From: Hansfordia pulvinata
Taxonomy: Eukaryota > Ascomycota > Sordariomycetes > Xylariales
Assembly (NCBI GenBank): GCA_006538405.1
Contig: BJKQ01000005.1
Coordinates: 434,001-498,000 of the forward strand
DNA: 64,000 nucleotides
Reading direction: 5' to 3'
Shown piece by piece: positions 38,788-52,601 of this stretch. Position 1 is the stretch's first letter. The number at the start of each line of letters is the position of its first letter. The translations under genes were made by a program, and so were the position numbers. The notes beneath the pieces were generated by a model. That model was not told where the DNA came from, ran no database searches, and saw only the letters and a list, made by a program, of their open reading frames with translations.

Positions 38788-41700
38788 GTACTCGTAGACA
38801 GACAGACAGATAGATAGATAGACAGGCGGACAGGTGGGGAGGGGCCGGGTCTGTCTCGTGCGTGCGTGGCTGTTTGTGATGATGTCTTTCTTGGCCGAGA
38901 TGGTCGGTTTCACTCAGATACAAATAAGTAGGTGCTTTATGTACGTAATTAAGCTTGCGCAACTCGAAGGGCTGGCCCTAGCCAGCGTCGTACTGTTTAA
39001 AGGGCATGGGAGCACAGTGGGCGAGGGACTTGACGCGGGGGCAGCGGCATGAGGTTGGGAAAACATTGGAGAAACGCTCGGCGGCAGTCGGGGCCGGCCC
39101 CCGGAACGGCGGAGCCGGGAAAACTGGGTCTCGGCCGCCGGGGTCGGAGAGGGGCCGTATCCGGGAAGTCGCGGGCAGCGGCGCATGACAGCGCAGCATG
39201 CATGCCGGGGTTTTATTCCGGAAACCGGGGCAGGTGCACCTGTGTTGTTTCGTGGGCCTATACCACTTCGTATTATTTAGCAAGCTTCACCTTCCCATGG
39301 GAGGTTTTCCTCTTTTTTTTTTCCTCTCTCTTCTTCTTTCTCTTTCTTCCCTTTTGCTTTTCCCGCTTTTGTCGCCGTTCTTCTTCTTCTTAGTCGCTCA
39401 GCATCTGACGTCACCGCTCCTCGTCACGAGTACTCGTAGCGGCCACGAACGGCTTCACTGCGAGCAGTGGGGTGGAATCCAGAGTGAGGCTTACGAGTAC
39501 TTTGCATTACGACTAGGCGGCACAATTGAAAACAGTTTCCTCCTTCTTTCTCTTTCTCTCTCTCTTTCTCTCATTGCGGAATTTTCGAGTGGGCTGGCCG
39601 AGTGCCACGTCGCCACGACGCGTCGTTGTCGGGTTTCTGCTGGTTCCTGGCCGTACTTGTGCTAGTACTCGTAACAGGGGCACCTATTAAGCTAGGTACA
39701 TGTTGACACTAAACGCGAGTACTCCTATCTTGACGGTACATGTACATGTACTGCGAGCACTGCGCTACTTGTGCAAGGTTATGCTGGTCGCTCCCCCTTT
39801 CAATTTCAGCTTCAATTGAGCCCCTTTTTATGAAATGGAAAACATTGAAATTGTACACCCATTGAAGCCACATGCAACAACTCTGGTCGATGTCGCACGT
39901 GACATTGCTGTCAGTTCCAAAAGGCTTGTGCACAACCCTCTTATGAAATATCCCACATAACCTACCCATGTATTCTCAGGCCCTCGTGGCGTACTCGTAT
40001 GCAAAGCTAGCAAAGCTAGCCGCAGCCCGGAGACCCTCCAATTTCGCTTCTCACCCTCCCGGGCCCCCCCTTCGTCGACGTGTGTGCGTGCGTGCATGCG
40101 TGCCTGTTGCTATTAACAGCGCGCAGCACAGCACTCGCAGACAGACAAGCGAGAGGCGCCGCGATCGATCGTGCCGAACGAAGGAAAAGCAGGGGGTTTC
40201 CTCCCCTCTGCTACGGGGAGTAATCGGTACTTTGTAGTGCCTACCTAGGTACCTTAGGTAGGAACGGAGGGCCGGAGCGGGAGGAAGAGCCCGTGTTCTG
40301 CGGAACGCCAGCGAAGAAGAAGCCCTGCGCGCCTTCATCTGCGATGGAGGCTATTCCAGCAAATCGGTTCGAAACGACGACAAGATACTGTCCGCCCTCT
40401 CTCTCTCTCTCTCTCTCTCTTCCTTTCAGCCCCTCCTCCTTGTCGTCGCAGCCGTCTATAAAGGCAGGTGTTGAGGCATATACGTCCTCGCGTGTGAAAC
40501 CTCGCTTCCATCTGCATCTCTGTATCCCGTACTCCGTATGCACGCAATCGGTGGCGCGCGATTTGGGTGGGGTCTCTCTCCGGGGGGGGGGGGTTCTTGT
40601 ATTCCAGGTCTGGACTCTGCCCCCCCCCCCCCTTTGCCTCCCCAGCCGGGTCTGGTCTGGTCTGGTCTGGTCGGGGGGGCAGAAGCAGGACTTCTGGCTT
40701 CGGCGCGCGGCGGGTTGTGAATTACGAGTATTAGAAACCCGCGGTTTGCGGGGACGGCTCTCGACATGTCGGTGATGAATGCTGATGCCCCCCCCCCCCC
40801 CCCCTTCGGTTCGTGGACAAATGTGACCTTGACAGACAGCATTGGAAACAGAGACAGCGGAGAGCGCACGCTGGGCGATGATTCTGACATATCGATCATC
40901 ATTCAACCATGTCGGGCGCTATTGACCTCGCAACCAGCTCGTGCCTGACGAGCATCACCGTAGGCGGTGTGGGGGGGGGGGGGGGGGGGGGGGGTTTCCT
41001 GATCGACCGGGACTGTACGAGGTGGCGTGCAGTGGTGAAGTCTCCGATCACTGTGTAACTTCTTTCTCTCTCTCTCCTATCAGTCTCCTGCTTGCGTGCG
41101 AGAAGGTGCGGTACTCGTACGCGTCGAGAGAGTGGCAAAACGCGAAATCTCTCGAATGGGGCTGCGAGGAATCCCTCAGCGATCGAAAGGGGGGGGAGGG
41201 GGGGGGGGGGGGTAAAACGTCAGGAATTATTGAACTCCCAAGGTTCCGACTGGTTCGGCCTGCCGTTGATGAGATCTATGATGCAACCCAGGCGGACAGA
41301 CCGGCGAGGAAGGATACGCAGCTGTAATTATTGGGAGGATAGTTATTAGAAAAAAGAGACAGATGGACTCTGGTACCATGGAAACGCCCGCACAGTAAGG
41401 GAAAGGGGGATGGGTGATCCCTCTCTGATCACCGTGTGGATCGTTAAACCTTAAAATCGAGCGTGCCGAGAGCCACAACCAACGTCACCCAGCCCCCCGC
41501 TCACTCTCACTCACTCACTCACTCATTACAGGCGGCAATGCCAGGAAAAGAGAGACCTCTTCCTCAGCCGCAAAGCGCGGTTGCGCGCAACGGCACGGGC
41601 GCGCCATGGATGGAGAGATACCAGTAGGATGATGTCTCTTGGCCCACTGGCTGGCTGACCATTTACCTAATTCGCAGGAAACCCTGTGGGCGTCAGCAAT

Positions 41701-42320
41701 GCACAGAGTACATGACACTCTCTCTTCGCTTATCCGTAGGCCGCAAGCAACCGAGATTTGGGAGGGAATCCACGAGGAAGAGGGCAGTACGAGTACGCGT
41801 TAGGTCGAGTGGTTCAAGCCAATAACTCAAAGACCTCACTGACGGATTCCGGCTCGCGTGGTAATAAGTAAGGTACTCGTACGAGTTACTCGTGTGGATA
41901 GGGCGCCGTACGCGTAGGCGTGTGGTGTGGCGTGCATGCTCCGGTAGCTCGAGAGGAACGACAATCGCAATCTCCGTTGCCCACGCCACGCTGCCCACCA
42001 CGTACGAGTACTCGTACCGACTTGTCATGGCTCCCCTCCCCTAGCTGCCACCTAGTGTCACCGCATCGACCGAGCGGGTGGGTGGGTGGGCTGCTGTCTT
42101 TTTTTTTTTTTTTTTTGCCCTCCTCGCCGCTGCGCCCCAGTTCCATCTCGGTGTCGGTCGGTCGGTTGTCTGGTCGTGCGCCCATGTTGTTCAGACAGAC
42201 AGGTAGAGAGACATACAGACAGACAGATCATGTCGATGTGGGCGCGTGCGTATTGAACAACCACCCGCCGCCCCGGCGCGGCAGACTGATGAAGAAGGGG
42301 GGACGCCCTCGGATACTCGT
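38788..42320. repeat. Cluster of ACGAGTAC / ACGAGTACTCGT palindromic motifs
   Basis: Sites near 38788, 39426 (full 12-mer 39426-39437), 39494, 39664, 39990, 40722, 41110, 41788, 41874-41891 (overlapping copies), 42004 (full 12-mer 42004-42015) and 42314. AGGTACCT-type palindromes occur at 40240-40261 and 42318-42365. Confidence 0.7.
40582..41212. repeat. Cluster of five long G or C homopolymers plus TCTGG pentamers
   Basis: Within 630 bp: G12 (40582-40593), C13 (40620-40632), five near-perfect TCTGG units (about 40655-40673), C17 (40788-40804), G24 (40971-40994) and an A-interrupted G run (41189-41212). No gene overlaps them. Confidence 0.85.
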
Positions 42321-43823
42321 ACCTAAGATAAGGTAGGTTAGGGAGGTAAGCACGTAAGGTAGGTATGTAGGGCCAAGGAACAAAGACACGGGACTCGCCC
42401 GGCCCCTGGCTATCGTCGACGTGAATGCGACACTTATCTGGGAGAGAGAGAGAGCCACAATGGACCAAGGAATGCGACCTTCTTCCCCTGGCAACCAACG
42501 GCCAGGCCACCTCCCGCGCACACCTGCCACCTGCCAGTGCAACAAGAGACACTGTCTCTGACTGGATTGTCCATCCGTTCGGCCATGCTGGCTCTGCATC
42601 CATCCGCCCATGCCGCACGCCTTGGTAGAAACAACAGGCCGAGACTCGCCAATGACGCCAGCTGGTGGTGATGAGGCCGCTGCCGCGATGCACGAGCACT
42701 CGCAGCGACAGCTTCCGGCCAGCCATGGATGGATCCATTCGCGCATGGGCCAAGGCGCAAAGGGATGGGACCCGTCATCTGTTGATCCAGGCGCACACAC
42801 GACGTGGCACGCCGGGTCCTGTGCTCAGGTAATTGGGCCCGGCGGGGATGTCGTTCCTGGCCGCCAAACCAGGGGATTCCAACAACGCGCCAGCCCGCCT
42901 CGCCCTGGCTCCCCTTTCCTCATCGGGCAACTGTTCCTGTCGATGACCGCACCGGCGTCTTGACCTTGTGCTTGATTGGCATTGACCGACCCTATCGCCT
43001 GCTCCTCACGTGCCCTCCGAGTGCCTCCCTCCCCGTCCGCCACGCATCTCTCGAGATGGCCTCACTCGTCTCTCGTCTTCACGCCCGCGCCGGCAGTACA
43101 GTGGTCCGCGGTTCAATGTGTAGTGATGATAATGTGTGATTATTTGATTCGCAACATCCGGCTATAAGCAGGAAATCGTGCCCCAGTCAGACTCTGATCC
43201 GATGTGACGGCCAAGGTGTAGAAAATCTATGTCAGCCCGCTATGTACCATGTCGTGGTGCCGCTTCGCACCGCAATTCCTGCAAATGTCGTGGCGGCTCA
43301 TCAATTTTGTCATTAAGTCTCCAGCCCGCCGTGCCATCTGATACGAGATAGCACGGCCTCCCAGACTGGACGGATGCACGAATCGACGTCTGGTCCGGCG
43401 GCCCCCACTCCCTTCACTTTGCTCTGCAACTTGTCGTGTCGCCCCATATGCAGTCGCGGGGTTTGTCGTCCTCAACTTTTTCCGCCATGCCGCAGAATTG
43501 TGCGAATCAATCCTCGAAAAGTAGGTAAAAGAATCAAAGCTTGGTGCTGGCTGTCGTCAAGTGTGTTCGCAGGCGATCGGATGATCTCTGTGTCATCTTC
43601 GGCTGGTGACGGCCAGACCGTCGTGTATGTGTATGTGGCAATTCCTCCGTTGTCTTCCCATGAAACCCTGAATCTCCTGAAAAAAACGCCATCCTGGTAT
43701 CTCGTAAATGCAGTACAATGACCCAAAGAGCTTGGGCCCTGTCGAAGGAAATCATGTATGTCGTCAATAGGCGTTTCCAAGACGCAACGCGTGCTCCATC
43801 GATCCTCGGCCGGCAGGCGTGGC

Positions 43824-45093
43824 CTATTGGTTGTCGGGGTCGGGGTTTGTTGTTCGTAGGACCTTCCTCGAGTAGTCGTGGTTGTCCTGTAGCGTATTGA
43901 TGCTTTCATGACTCTTGTTCATTTGCGAGTACAAGCCGCCGGCGAACGGGTCCATCCGCGGGTCGTGGGGCATCAGGCGGCTGTTCCGCCTTCCTGAAGA
44001 CATCTGCTCGCTGTCCCAAATCGATGCCATCTCGGTCCTGGGTGTGCCCATCATGCCGGCCGAGCTGCCTCTTCCACTATTCGAGCGCTCCACCGTCTGC
44101 TCTTGGCCTTGCTGTTGCCTCCGGCGGCGGAGCCAGAAGAACACACCAATCGCACCGAGGAGGACCAAGAAACCAAGAACACCAACGGCGATGCCGACCG
44201 CAGCTCCGGTACCAATTCCACTCGGGCCCTGGGTGATTTCCGGCGTGCTGGGACTCGATTCGACCCCACCCGCAGTAACTGTGGGCATGACGGTGATGGT
44301 TTGGAGCTGGGTCGTTCCGTCGGCTGTGACGGTAGCAACAGATGTCGTCGGCTTCGGGTTGCTCGTTTTCGTCGGTGACTTTTCGGGCTGGAGGAAGCAT
44401 TAGCACTAAGTCGATGACTCGAAGAAGCCGCACGAGACAGCAAGGAGACTTAGTTCATCATACAGCCGCAGTGACATCATGTGTAGTAGGCAACAGCGTG
44501 ACGGTGTTTTGCACCGTCGTCGGCTGGGCCTGGCTTGTTGTCGCCTGTCACGAGAGGCGAGTTTAATTATACGTCCAGGGCGAGAAGCGCTCGCGCAACG
44601 TCACGTGCGGTGGCCGTCGGTACGAATACGCGAGGCAAGAATCAAGGAGCTCAAATCAACTTACATCAGACGTGTCCGAGTTGCCGCCCTTGGTGCCTAC
44701 CGCTGCCTTGTTCCCCTTCATGTAGCCGTACAGGCCGTCGCCTCCACACAGGTCGTCGGGGAAGCCGGGACAGCTCGAGCTGCATTCGCCGCTATCCACC
44801 GAGACAGAGTCGTCGGGCTGGTAGTCGGAGCACCAGCAGTTCGAGGCCTGTACAATGGCGAAGGCGGAATCGGAGCAGAATGTGTGACAGAGTCCGTCTG
44901 ACTGGTACATGCTATAATCTGCATGTCCGTAAGCTAATGCTGGGCTGCAAGCGAGCAGGGTACACTTACTGGCATTCATGGACGCGGTGTTGATCTTGGC
45001 ACAGTAGGCAATGGGAACTGACGGGTCGGCAGAAGCCATCGCGAATAGGGCCAGCGAAGCTCCATACTGGAGCCATCGCCTGTGAGCGGCCAT
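43824..45093 (-). CDS. WSC-domain single-pass membrane protein (cell-wall stress sensor type)
   Basis: Four exons, 44970-45093, 44665-44918, 44464-44544 and 43824-44387, join in frame to 340 residues. Introns are 44919-44969, 44545-44664 and 44388-44463, with GTAAGT or GTATGA donors and CAG acceptors. Residues 1-22 form a signal peptide ending AMASA. Residues about 29-110 are a WSC carbohydrate-binding domain with all eight cysteines (31, 52, 56, 69, 71, 87, 91, 99) and family motifs MYQSDGLCHTFC, NCWCSDY and CPGFPDDLCGGDGLYGY. A Ser/Thr/Pro-rich, probably O-mannosylated stem (about 111-209) leads to a transmembrane helix at about 213-237, stopped by RRRR. A cytosolic tail of about 100 residues follows, with SIWDSEQMSSGRRNSRLMPHD-type sequence. 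This is the architecture of Wsc1-3 sensors that signal through Rho1 to the cell-wall integrity MAP kinase path. The tail lacks a motif letting me decide between true sensor and other WSC surface protein. Confidence 0.88.
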
Positions 45094-47219
45094 GGCGCCG
45101 AGGCAAAGCTGGGGGTTGTCGACAATCGGTTCACGGATTCGGTAGCCGGGCGGGTGGTGGGAGGACGCGCTGAGAGGCGATCAACACACAACGCCGGCGC
45201 CGCCTGTTGTTGGATTGTCGCTCGGTCTAAATGAGGCGGGAGTTGGATTGGGCGAGACAAGCGTCCATGACCGGTGGGCGAGAGACGTGTGGGAGAGAAG
45301 TTAAAGGGTAGAGAGGCAGGGGTGAAGGAAGACAAAGAACAGCAGGAAGTGAGTGGCCAGCCAAACAACAACGCGAGCAGAAGGGGAGCGGGCCGACGAC
45401 ACACACGACGACAGCGACGGCGAGACTCGGTCCTCAGGAGCTACGGCGACGAGAAGGCGAAGAGGTCGTCGAGGGGAGGGCGAGGCGTCGAGCGGCCGAG
45501 GTCATCGACGACAAACAACTCGTCGACAAGCTGGAGGCTTGCTTGGCTTGGCTGGGGCCGAAGAAGAGAAGTGTGGAAAGGCAAGCGGCGGCGGCGGCCG
45601 GGGGGTGAATAAACGGAAAAGGAAGGGAACGGAAGGGACGAGTTGGACGAAACGAGTGTTGCAGGGGTGGGAGTGTGGATGTGGCGGGAGTACGAACGAA
45701 GACGGGGAGGAGAAGGTGGTGGTGGTGGAGGAGGTGAGCGGAGAGTGTGCGAGCTGGACGAGGGCGGGCCAACAAAGACGAGAACGAGGGACGAGCAGCG
45801 GAGGGCCGCGCGCCTGTACTGGCGGCGGCAGCACCAGCAGTGGAGGGTGGGTACGGGCACGGGTACAAGGAGGGACACGGGCCAGCCCAGCACCAGCAGG
45901 CTCCAGGGGCCCCGGCGTCCGCAGGCCTGGGGGTTCGAGGGTACGAGTGCTCTCAGGTACATCCAGAGCTCCACCGGTTACAATCGATGTACTCGTACGT
46001 ACGGTGCGCGGATGCCCAACCCTCCTCCAGTGGCCCTCCACCACCAGACCGCGTCTCTGTCGGATGCCAGGTGAGTGAGCAGGGCAACCAGCCCCGGGGG
46101 CCATGATCCACTGAGCAGGCCGGGGGCGGGTGGTGCTGCAGGGCGCCCGCGTTCAGGGCTCGCTCCACTGTCTCGCCGCAGCCGACTACGAGTAGCACTG
46201 CGAATGGGCGGTTGCGGGTACCTACTCGCAACAAGAATTTGGGTTTCTGGCCGGTACGCGTCCTGGTACGTGGATGGGCGGGGCGCTGGCCCTGGCTCCC
46301 ATCCACCGACTGCAGCCAAGCTTGGCCCGCACCGATACGCTGGAAGCACAGTGCTGATATCTGTGCGGCACATGTGCATAACTGCACAATATCAGCAGCA
46401 CATATCAATGTACTCTTGAGGTATACACTGACGCATCCGATGAGCCCGGCTCTGTACTCGTACGTGCATACTTTATCGTACAGTGCACAGATACAGTACC
46501 TACTTAGGTACATGATCGAATCAATTGAATCAACCTGAACCTTGAATGCACGATCAATTGATATGGCCTGGCATGCTCAATGTCGTCGAATGCCGGCTCG
46601 GGGGGTTTCCAATCCAAGCACATCCATGGACCTCTGGAGATCTACGAGTAGTCGATGTGGCTGGCCTGCTCCAATATCAGCAATATCAGATGCCACCAGA
46701 TGCGCTCCACCTGGTGATGCTGTCAAGTGCATCTTGTCATTCTCCGTACGAAGACCCCATCAACGGTCAGCAACTGCCGTTCACAGCAGGCACTAGCACA
46801 GCAACGAGTACTCGTACGAGTATCCGCACTGCTTATGTGTGTGTCTCTCTCTCTTGACAAGGTTGGGTCGACAATTCACCACAGCCCCCCTCGGGACGCT
46901 TGGTCCCATGGAAATGTCTCGTCGTCCAGTCGAACGAGATCCCGCCCCCTCTTTCGTTTCGGCGCGCGCGCGCGCGTACGAGTACATGTGCGTCCTTACG
47001 ATACGATACCGCTGTCGTCTCTACGCGTGCGTGTACAAGTAATCGCAGTCTGATCTGCGCCGGCATGCTGCACACGCGGCACGGCCAGCGTCAACGAGCA
47101 AGAAACATCCAATGGACCGCCCTACCAGGGAGTGACAGCGGAGCCGGAGGGGAGCGGAGCCGCCGGCGCGCCCTGCTCCCCGGTTCTCGCACTGTTCCCA
47201 CCCACAACAGACGTCCATG

Positions 47220-47240
47220 CCCCCCCCCCCCCCCCCCCCC
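47220..47240. repeat. C21 homopolymer
   Basis: Run of about 21 C, noncoding. Confidence 0.85.
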
Positions 47241-48171
47241 GCCCCCGGTCAAATGATGGTGGTGTGGTGTTTCCTTTTAGCGCCGCCGCCGACCGAGCCT
47301 CGAGCGATAGATCGCGGTGTCGTTTGTTTCGCACCCTGCCATCGTACTATCTCTTTAGGCTTGGACCCAGCAGCAGCAGCAGCAGCAGCAGAACACACGC
47401 CATCAGGAACACGAGGTCCCAAGCAAGAGCAGAGGCATGAGAGGGTGGGTGGAGGCGCAGGCGGTTGCCCGACGCCGACCAGCAGGCGAATGGCAAACCA
47501 GCTGCAAAGGCGAAAAGTCCGCATCGGCGGCGGCGGCGGAGGCGCGCCGTCAAGGCGATACGCCGTCTTTCTCCGCAGAGAAACAGCAAACCTCGCGCTC
47601 TCTACGACTAAGGTACCTACCTACATACTTAACTCGTACGAGTACTTGGCCAGGTTAGGTACCTCCACTGCACCTAGTACGAGTACTCCCGTCGTAATCA
47701 CCCCTCGCCTCGCCTTGCCTCACCTCGCCTCTCCTCTCGTCCTAGGAAACTCTGAGACGCCCGCCTTCCCCCCGTCTTCGCCGTCGCCAGCCAGCGTCCC
47801 GCCTCCGCCTACGGATGGGTGCTTGTACGCCTCCGCGGCCAGGCCTTCGATACCAGGGAGACTGTGCGGCGAGGCGAGGGGTGATTACCTGAGGTGGTAG
47901 GTAAGGTAAGGTAGGAACCTAGGTACTCGCACGAGTACATTCACGGTGATTGCCACACAATGTCTCGCCCTCGCGCCTCGCTTGCGGACCAAGACACCGA
48001 TTATTGGTTGGGAGTTTACTGCTGCTGCTGCTGCTGCTGCTACTGTTGCTGTTGCTCCGCGACGCCGGGCTGCCACAGGATGGAGCCATGGCGACCTACC
48101 AGAATGGCGAAAGAAGAAAATAGCAAGGCGAGGGATCGTGAGGGTTCTTGGAATGTCTGTCCGCGAGCGCC

Positions 48172-48173
48172 AA

Positions 48174-48193
<20 letters not shown>
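48172..48193. repeat. A22 homopolymer
   Basis: Run of 22 A followed by a GA repeat; a C19 run follows at 48236-48254. Confidence 0.85.
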
Positions 48194-48204
<11 letters not shown>

Positions 48205-49700
48205 AGTGATCATTGTGATGGGGCGGGCGTGTTTGCCCCCCCCCCCCCCCCCCCTCCTCGAGGACGACCACGATGAGGGCCTTTTTGCATCATCACCATC
48301 ACCAGCCCATCATCTAGGTAGGTACCCACATACGAGGACCCAAGCCAGCCAAGCACCCAAAGCACGCCACACTAATAACTAGCACTCGCCGTGCGAGTAG
48401 TAGGTATCCGTACGAGTAGAGGTGCAAAAGCCCAAGAGGCCATTGGATCGATCATGGCCGACCGAGTTTTCCGTACTGTACATGTATGCCAGATCAGATC
48501 TCATTAGGACAACCTTGTATGGACGTGCCTACGGTACTCGGACCGACCTCGTTCTCTGTACCTAGCTGGGAGCCACCCTGCCACACCACCAACATTGAAC
48601 CTATCGTGTAGGTAGGTACCTATCTTAGATCCCTTGTGTATACTCAGTCGTATATCTTAGGGGCCCCGTACAGTACGTACAGGCAGTTGAGTGCTTTCGC
48701 ACGACTGATCAGGTACCGTGGTGCCGGCACTGTCGCAGCCGGGAGATGAAGCCCGAGCTGAGGGAATCCCACCAGCGGCATCTTCCACGGGCGCGGGCGC
48801 GTGCGCGCACTGACGGACTCTACCACGGGTAATACGACCTGGAGATATCATACATAATACATAGAAATGGCAATGACTGTTCCCACAAGATGCGGCAGTC
48901 TGAGCGATGGGCTCCAGTTCGCACAGAGCCGCCTGCGTCTAGTCGGAAGCACAGTCCGCCTGACGTCCTGGACTGGAGGGGTGGAAATGGGTTGATTTGA
49001 TGAGAAAAACTGAAAAGAAGAGAAGAGAAGAATTGGTTGACGAATTCCCACGCATATCCTTCAGTTATTACTCCGTAAGGAAGAGAGGAGGGGGGGGGGG
49101 GGGATGAGGCCTCACGGGTGGTCTTAGAAACAGCCGCGTCGTCAAGAGTTATGAAAACTGGAGATCCACGTCTGACGATACGAGTGCACGATACCTGACC
49201 AACTACGAACAGCGCGTAGTCGGTGCTCGGTGCTCGGTACATCTCGGTAGATGAATCTCATCCAAGCCTGACACGGACGGGTCAAAGGGAGAGAGGGCGG
49301 CGGCAGCCTCTTCTAGGGGGCGTACCCGTACTGTACTCGCACTACCTTTTAGGTACGAGTAGGTGTACTCGTAGGTGTGCAATCTCTCGGCAGCCCATCC
49401 TTCGATTCCCAACCGACATCCATCGCATACCCAAGCACTAAGCCTGGCTGGACTGGTCAAGCAATCATAACAACAATGAAATATTCCTCTTCCCTCCGTT
49501 GCTCCTCAGGTTCTCGACGGGCCGCAACGAAATGCAGAATGCCAGTCCGACCGTGTCACTCGACCGCCGTGGAATGGGCCGGTCCCTTGTACTATTCGTA
49601 TTCTATATTTACTAGTAGGTACCTAGGTACATAAAGGTATTTCAAGACAAGACAAGGCCGTCCGTGTCCGAGCTGGGCTCTTGTCTCTCCGTCTCTACAA

Positions 49701-49704
<4 letters not shown>

Positions 49705-49735
<31 letters not shown>
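49705..49735. repeat. CT dinucleotide microsatellite
   Basis: About fifteen CT units, noncoding. A separate CT/AG inverted repeat (49913-49928) lies 180 bp downstream and could form a hairpin. Confidence 0.88.
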
Positions 49736-49737
<2 letters not shown>

Positions 49738-52601
49738 ACGAGTATCGACAATCTTGTTGATAAGCGAGACGACGACGGCGACGCTTGGTGGCGTGGCCGG
49801 CAGTTGGATTTCTTTAGCGAGTTGATTACGAGTTCCATCCGGTCCCTCGCGAGGAACGAACACGAGCAACACCACCACACAAACACGCAGGGCGTTCGTG
49901 GCCAGGGTATCCCTCTCTCTAGAGAGAGAGAGAGGCGACCGGCTATCCCGGTCATCTTGACAAAGAGCAGGATTCCCCACACGATTGCTCGCCCCCACCC
50001 ATGTCGTCTTCCCGAGGCGGACTGCATTCGATGGTATGGATGGGTGTGGGTGGCCTGCGGGCAAGGGTCTTGTCTCTGTCACCGACAAAAGAAAAAAAAG
50101 CACACGATGGCGTCACCGCTCGTATACGGGATTTCGAATTTCGCCCAAGTCTACACTTAGTGCGAGTACCGTAGTCTGCCTGCCCGGCTGTCATTCTGCA
50201 TGGTGTGGTGTGGTCGTGTAACGCGAGACCTCGTCGCCGGCACAGATCACGAGTTTCTCCCGCATAGATCTCGTAAGAGAATGGTCGTCTCGTGGGAAGG
50301 CCTTGGCAAGCACCGCCCTGCTTGTGTCACATGTTTTTTGTCTTCCATCGTTGTTGTTGTTGTCGTGCTATTTTTTTTTTCCCTTAGTGGTTATTTCTAT
50401 TCTTTTTACACTTTCCCTTGTCTTGTCTTGCCGGCCGCCGTCGTAATCCATATGCGCGCCCGATACGGGCCACACTCGCGCGCGGTAGTCTGCAACCCGT
50501 CAGCAATAGTGCCGCCGTCAGCTCGCGCGCCGGGCTGTTGCATTCGGTGGTCGAGAGCCTCTGGTAGGTACGCGTAGGTGATGACTGGGGTGCATGCGAT
50601 TGCTTCGTGTAGGCATCCATGAATTCCTGTATGGACAGGGGTGGGGGGCATGTATAATCGTGAGTGAAAGTGACCGCCTCTCTCTCTCTCTCTCTTTCTT
50701 CTTTTTCATCATCATCATCTTCTTCTTCTTCTTATTTTCCAGTGGATTCCCTCATGTGGTAAGTATCTAACCTGTAGGTAAGGTCAACCTGTAGGTAAGA
50801 TCATGTACTTCAATGTTGTTATCAGCATGTATCCGAGGTATGTACGGATAATGCGCGGTACCCCAGCCGCAGCTCGCATTGCATTGCATACATGTATGCA
50901 TGTACCTACGAACCGAATCGAACCGACCTGAGAACGAGGGCACCCCCCGCCGCCCCCTCTCCTTCTGTTCTTCAGGAATACGATATCGTTCAATTCACTC
51001 ATCCCATATTTCTCAAGCTTCTGCTGTCTACTACTCGTAGCAGCCCGGGTTGATATGGTAGGCGTCCCATGTCGTGGGAGATTTTGTCTTTTAGGAAAGA
51101 AAAATAAAGAAAACTTAGCTTAGTCCAGACTTTTCCCATACACACACACACACACACACACTCTCTCTCTCTCTCTCTCCCCCTCCCCATCTCACCCCGT
51201 ACCTTTGATACAGACAGCCATCGGTCGGCCCTTTGGACGGCATGCTCTTCGTCTAGACCGGCGGACCGGCGGAAGCGGGCGCGGCGTCAAACCTTGTCGG
51301 CCAGCGGTCCCCCACTTTCACCCCCCCGTCATCGCGTCCGTTTCTTTCCCTCCGTTCCTAAGTATTGTAGGCGTGATTACGAGTACCTATGTTCCCCAAC
51401 ACCAGAGAAACCCCGCTGCGTGCGGACGCAGGGTTCGAGCATTGGATGCACTTTGGGTGTGCAAAGGGAGGGGGCGGGGGTATCGTAGCCGGCTTGGCCG
51501 CGCGGTGCTGTTGCGGGGGGAGGAGGAAGATGCCCCCCTTCTCCGGTCTCTTCTTCCTGTGCTTATCTGGGGTGTGAGATGCTTTTTTTGTCTGCCGGCC
51601 CGTCGGGGTAACACTCGGGTGCTTGCTGTCTACTATCTGATCCGTCGATGGTGCCCCCGGCTGAAGAGCAACTGGCAGATGATCTCTACCAATGGCTCGA
51701 ACATCGACAAGGAGCATGAGAGCTGTGCCACGACCCTGAGCCCTTGACGCACTCGGTCGTGGAAACTCGGGCCGGGGGTCATTTTGTGAGGTTACAATAC
51801 CACAAGATGGCATGGTGTGCGGGAGTGGACTATGTATAGCTCTGGCGTTGTGAGGCTTGGTCTGCGCTGGGAGTCTCCTCAGAGCGACTCGTAGCTCCGA
51901 TTCAGAGCCTGTTTACAATGAATGACACCCCTTCTGGATCACAACGTAGAAAGTCTGTATGAACAAGCAGATGACACGAGCTCTTGTCGCCCCCCAAAGC
52001 TCCTGATTCTAGATCCAAAGTCGATGGAGTTGAGGCTCGTTTGTATAGAATAAGAAAACATTATTTCAGAGACGGAACAAGGCGTAGAATAATGATCGGG
52101 GTTGCTGCCTCGAGTTGTGAAATTGAAACTATATAAACAAGCCCGGATTTACCCACTCACATGGCCGTGGACACAACACAAACTTCCCATCCCAGGGTTC
52201 ACGACGAGGCGGGAGAACGGGTATGACAGGCAAATGATATAGTACAATTCCCTAGAGCTACCTTGTCAGCCCTTTCCCCCCGAAACGAATCGAGCAGACG
52301 TGAGAAAACCCCCAGGGCCTCGACAGAACCGGATTCCCAGAAGAAACGACAAGAACGCCGTGTCGTTTTTCATCCCTCGTTCGTCCATTATGCCTTGCCC
52401 CCCGTACCTCCCGCTATCGACCTATACAAATATACAATGATGACGCTCGACAAGTCCGCCAGGAAAGAAGAAGAAACCCGTTCCAGCAAAAAAACAGCAA
52501 AGACCCCTGACCTAACAAAACCAGCAATAACACGAGTAACGTGTATATATATAGAAACTCCAAAGCACCGTGAACATGGAACCTCAATCGACCGCCCCTT
52601 T

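Larger units (their letters stand above)
36924..43823. other. Noncoding block of 6.9 kb between THO2 and the WSC-domain gene
   Basis: Convergent region holding the THO2 3' flank on the left and the WSC gene 3' flank on the right. The middle is rich in homopolymers (C19, T18-20 runs near 38516 and 42099, G24), CT and CTCA repeats, and ACGAGTAC motifs. No frame shows a domain or signal peptide followed by a plausible protein. Confidence 0.6.
45940..49370. repeat. Cluster of ACGAGTAC / ACGAGTACTCGT palindromic motifs
   Basis: Sites near 45940, 45985, 46186, 46456, 46645, 46804 (full 12-mer 46804-46815, directly followed by another half-site), 46978, 47634, 47676, 47924-47937, 48404, 49353 and 49364. 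Often adjacent to TAGGTACCT elements (47609, 47655, 48608). Confidence 0.7.
45094..52601. other. Noncoding block of 7.5 kb between the WSC and kelch genes
   Basis: The left end is the upstream region of the WSC gene and is GC-rich with long but low-complexity frames on both strands (45353-46104), judged to be chance. The middle carries ACGAGTAC motifs, AGGTACCT elements, a C21 run, an A22 run and CT repeats. The right end (about 51.9-52.6 kb) is A-richer and is the probable 3' UTR of the kelch gene. No gene supported. Confidence 0.55.

Noticed and set aside
45353..46104. Long frames on both strands upstream of the WSC gene
   Set aside because: Three overlapping frames of similar length on opposite strands with Arg/Gly- or Pro/Ser-rich content; typical of biased base composition, not coding.
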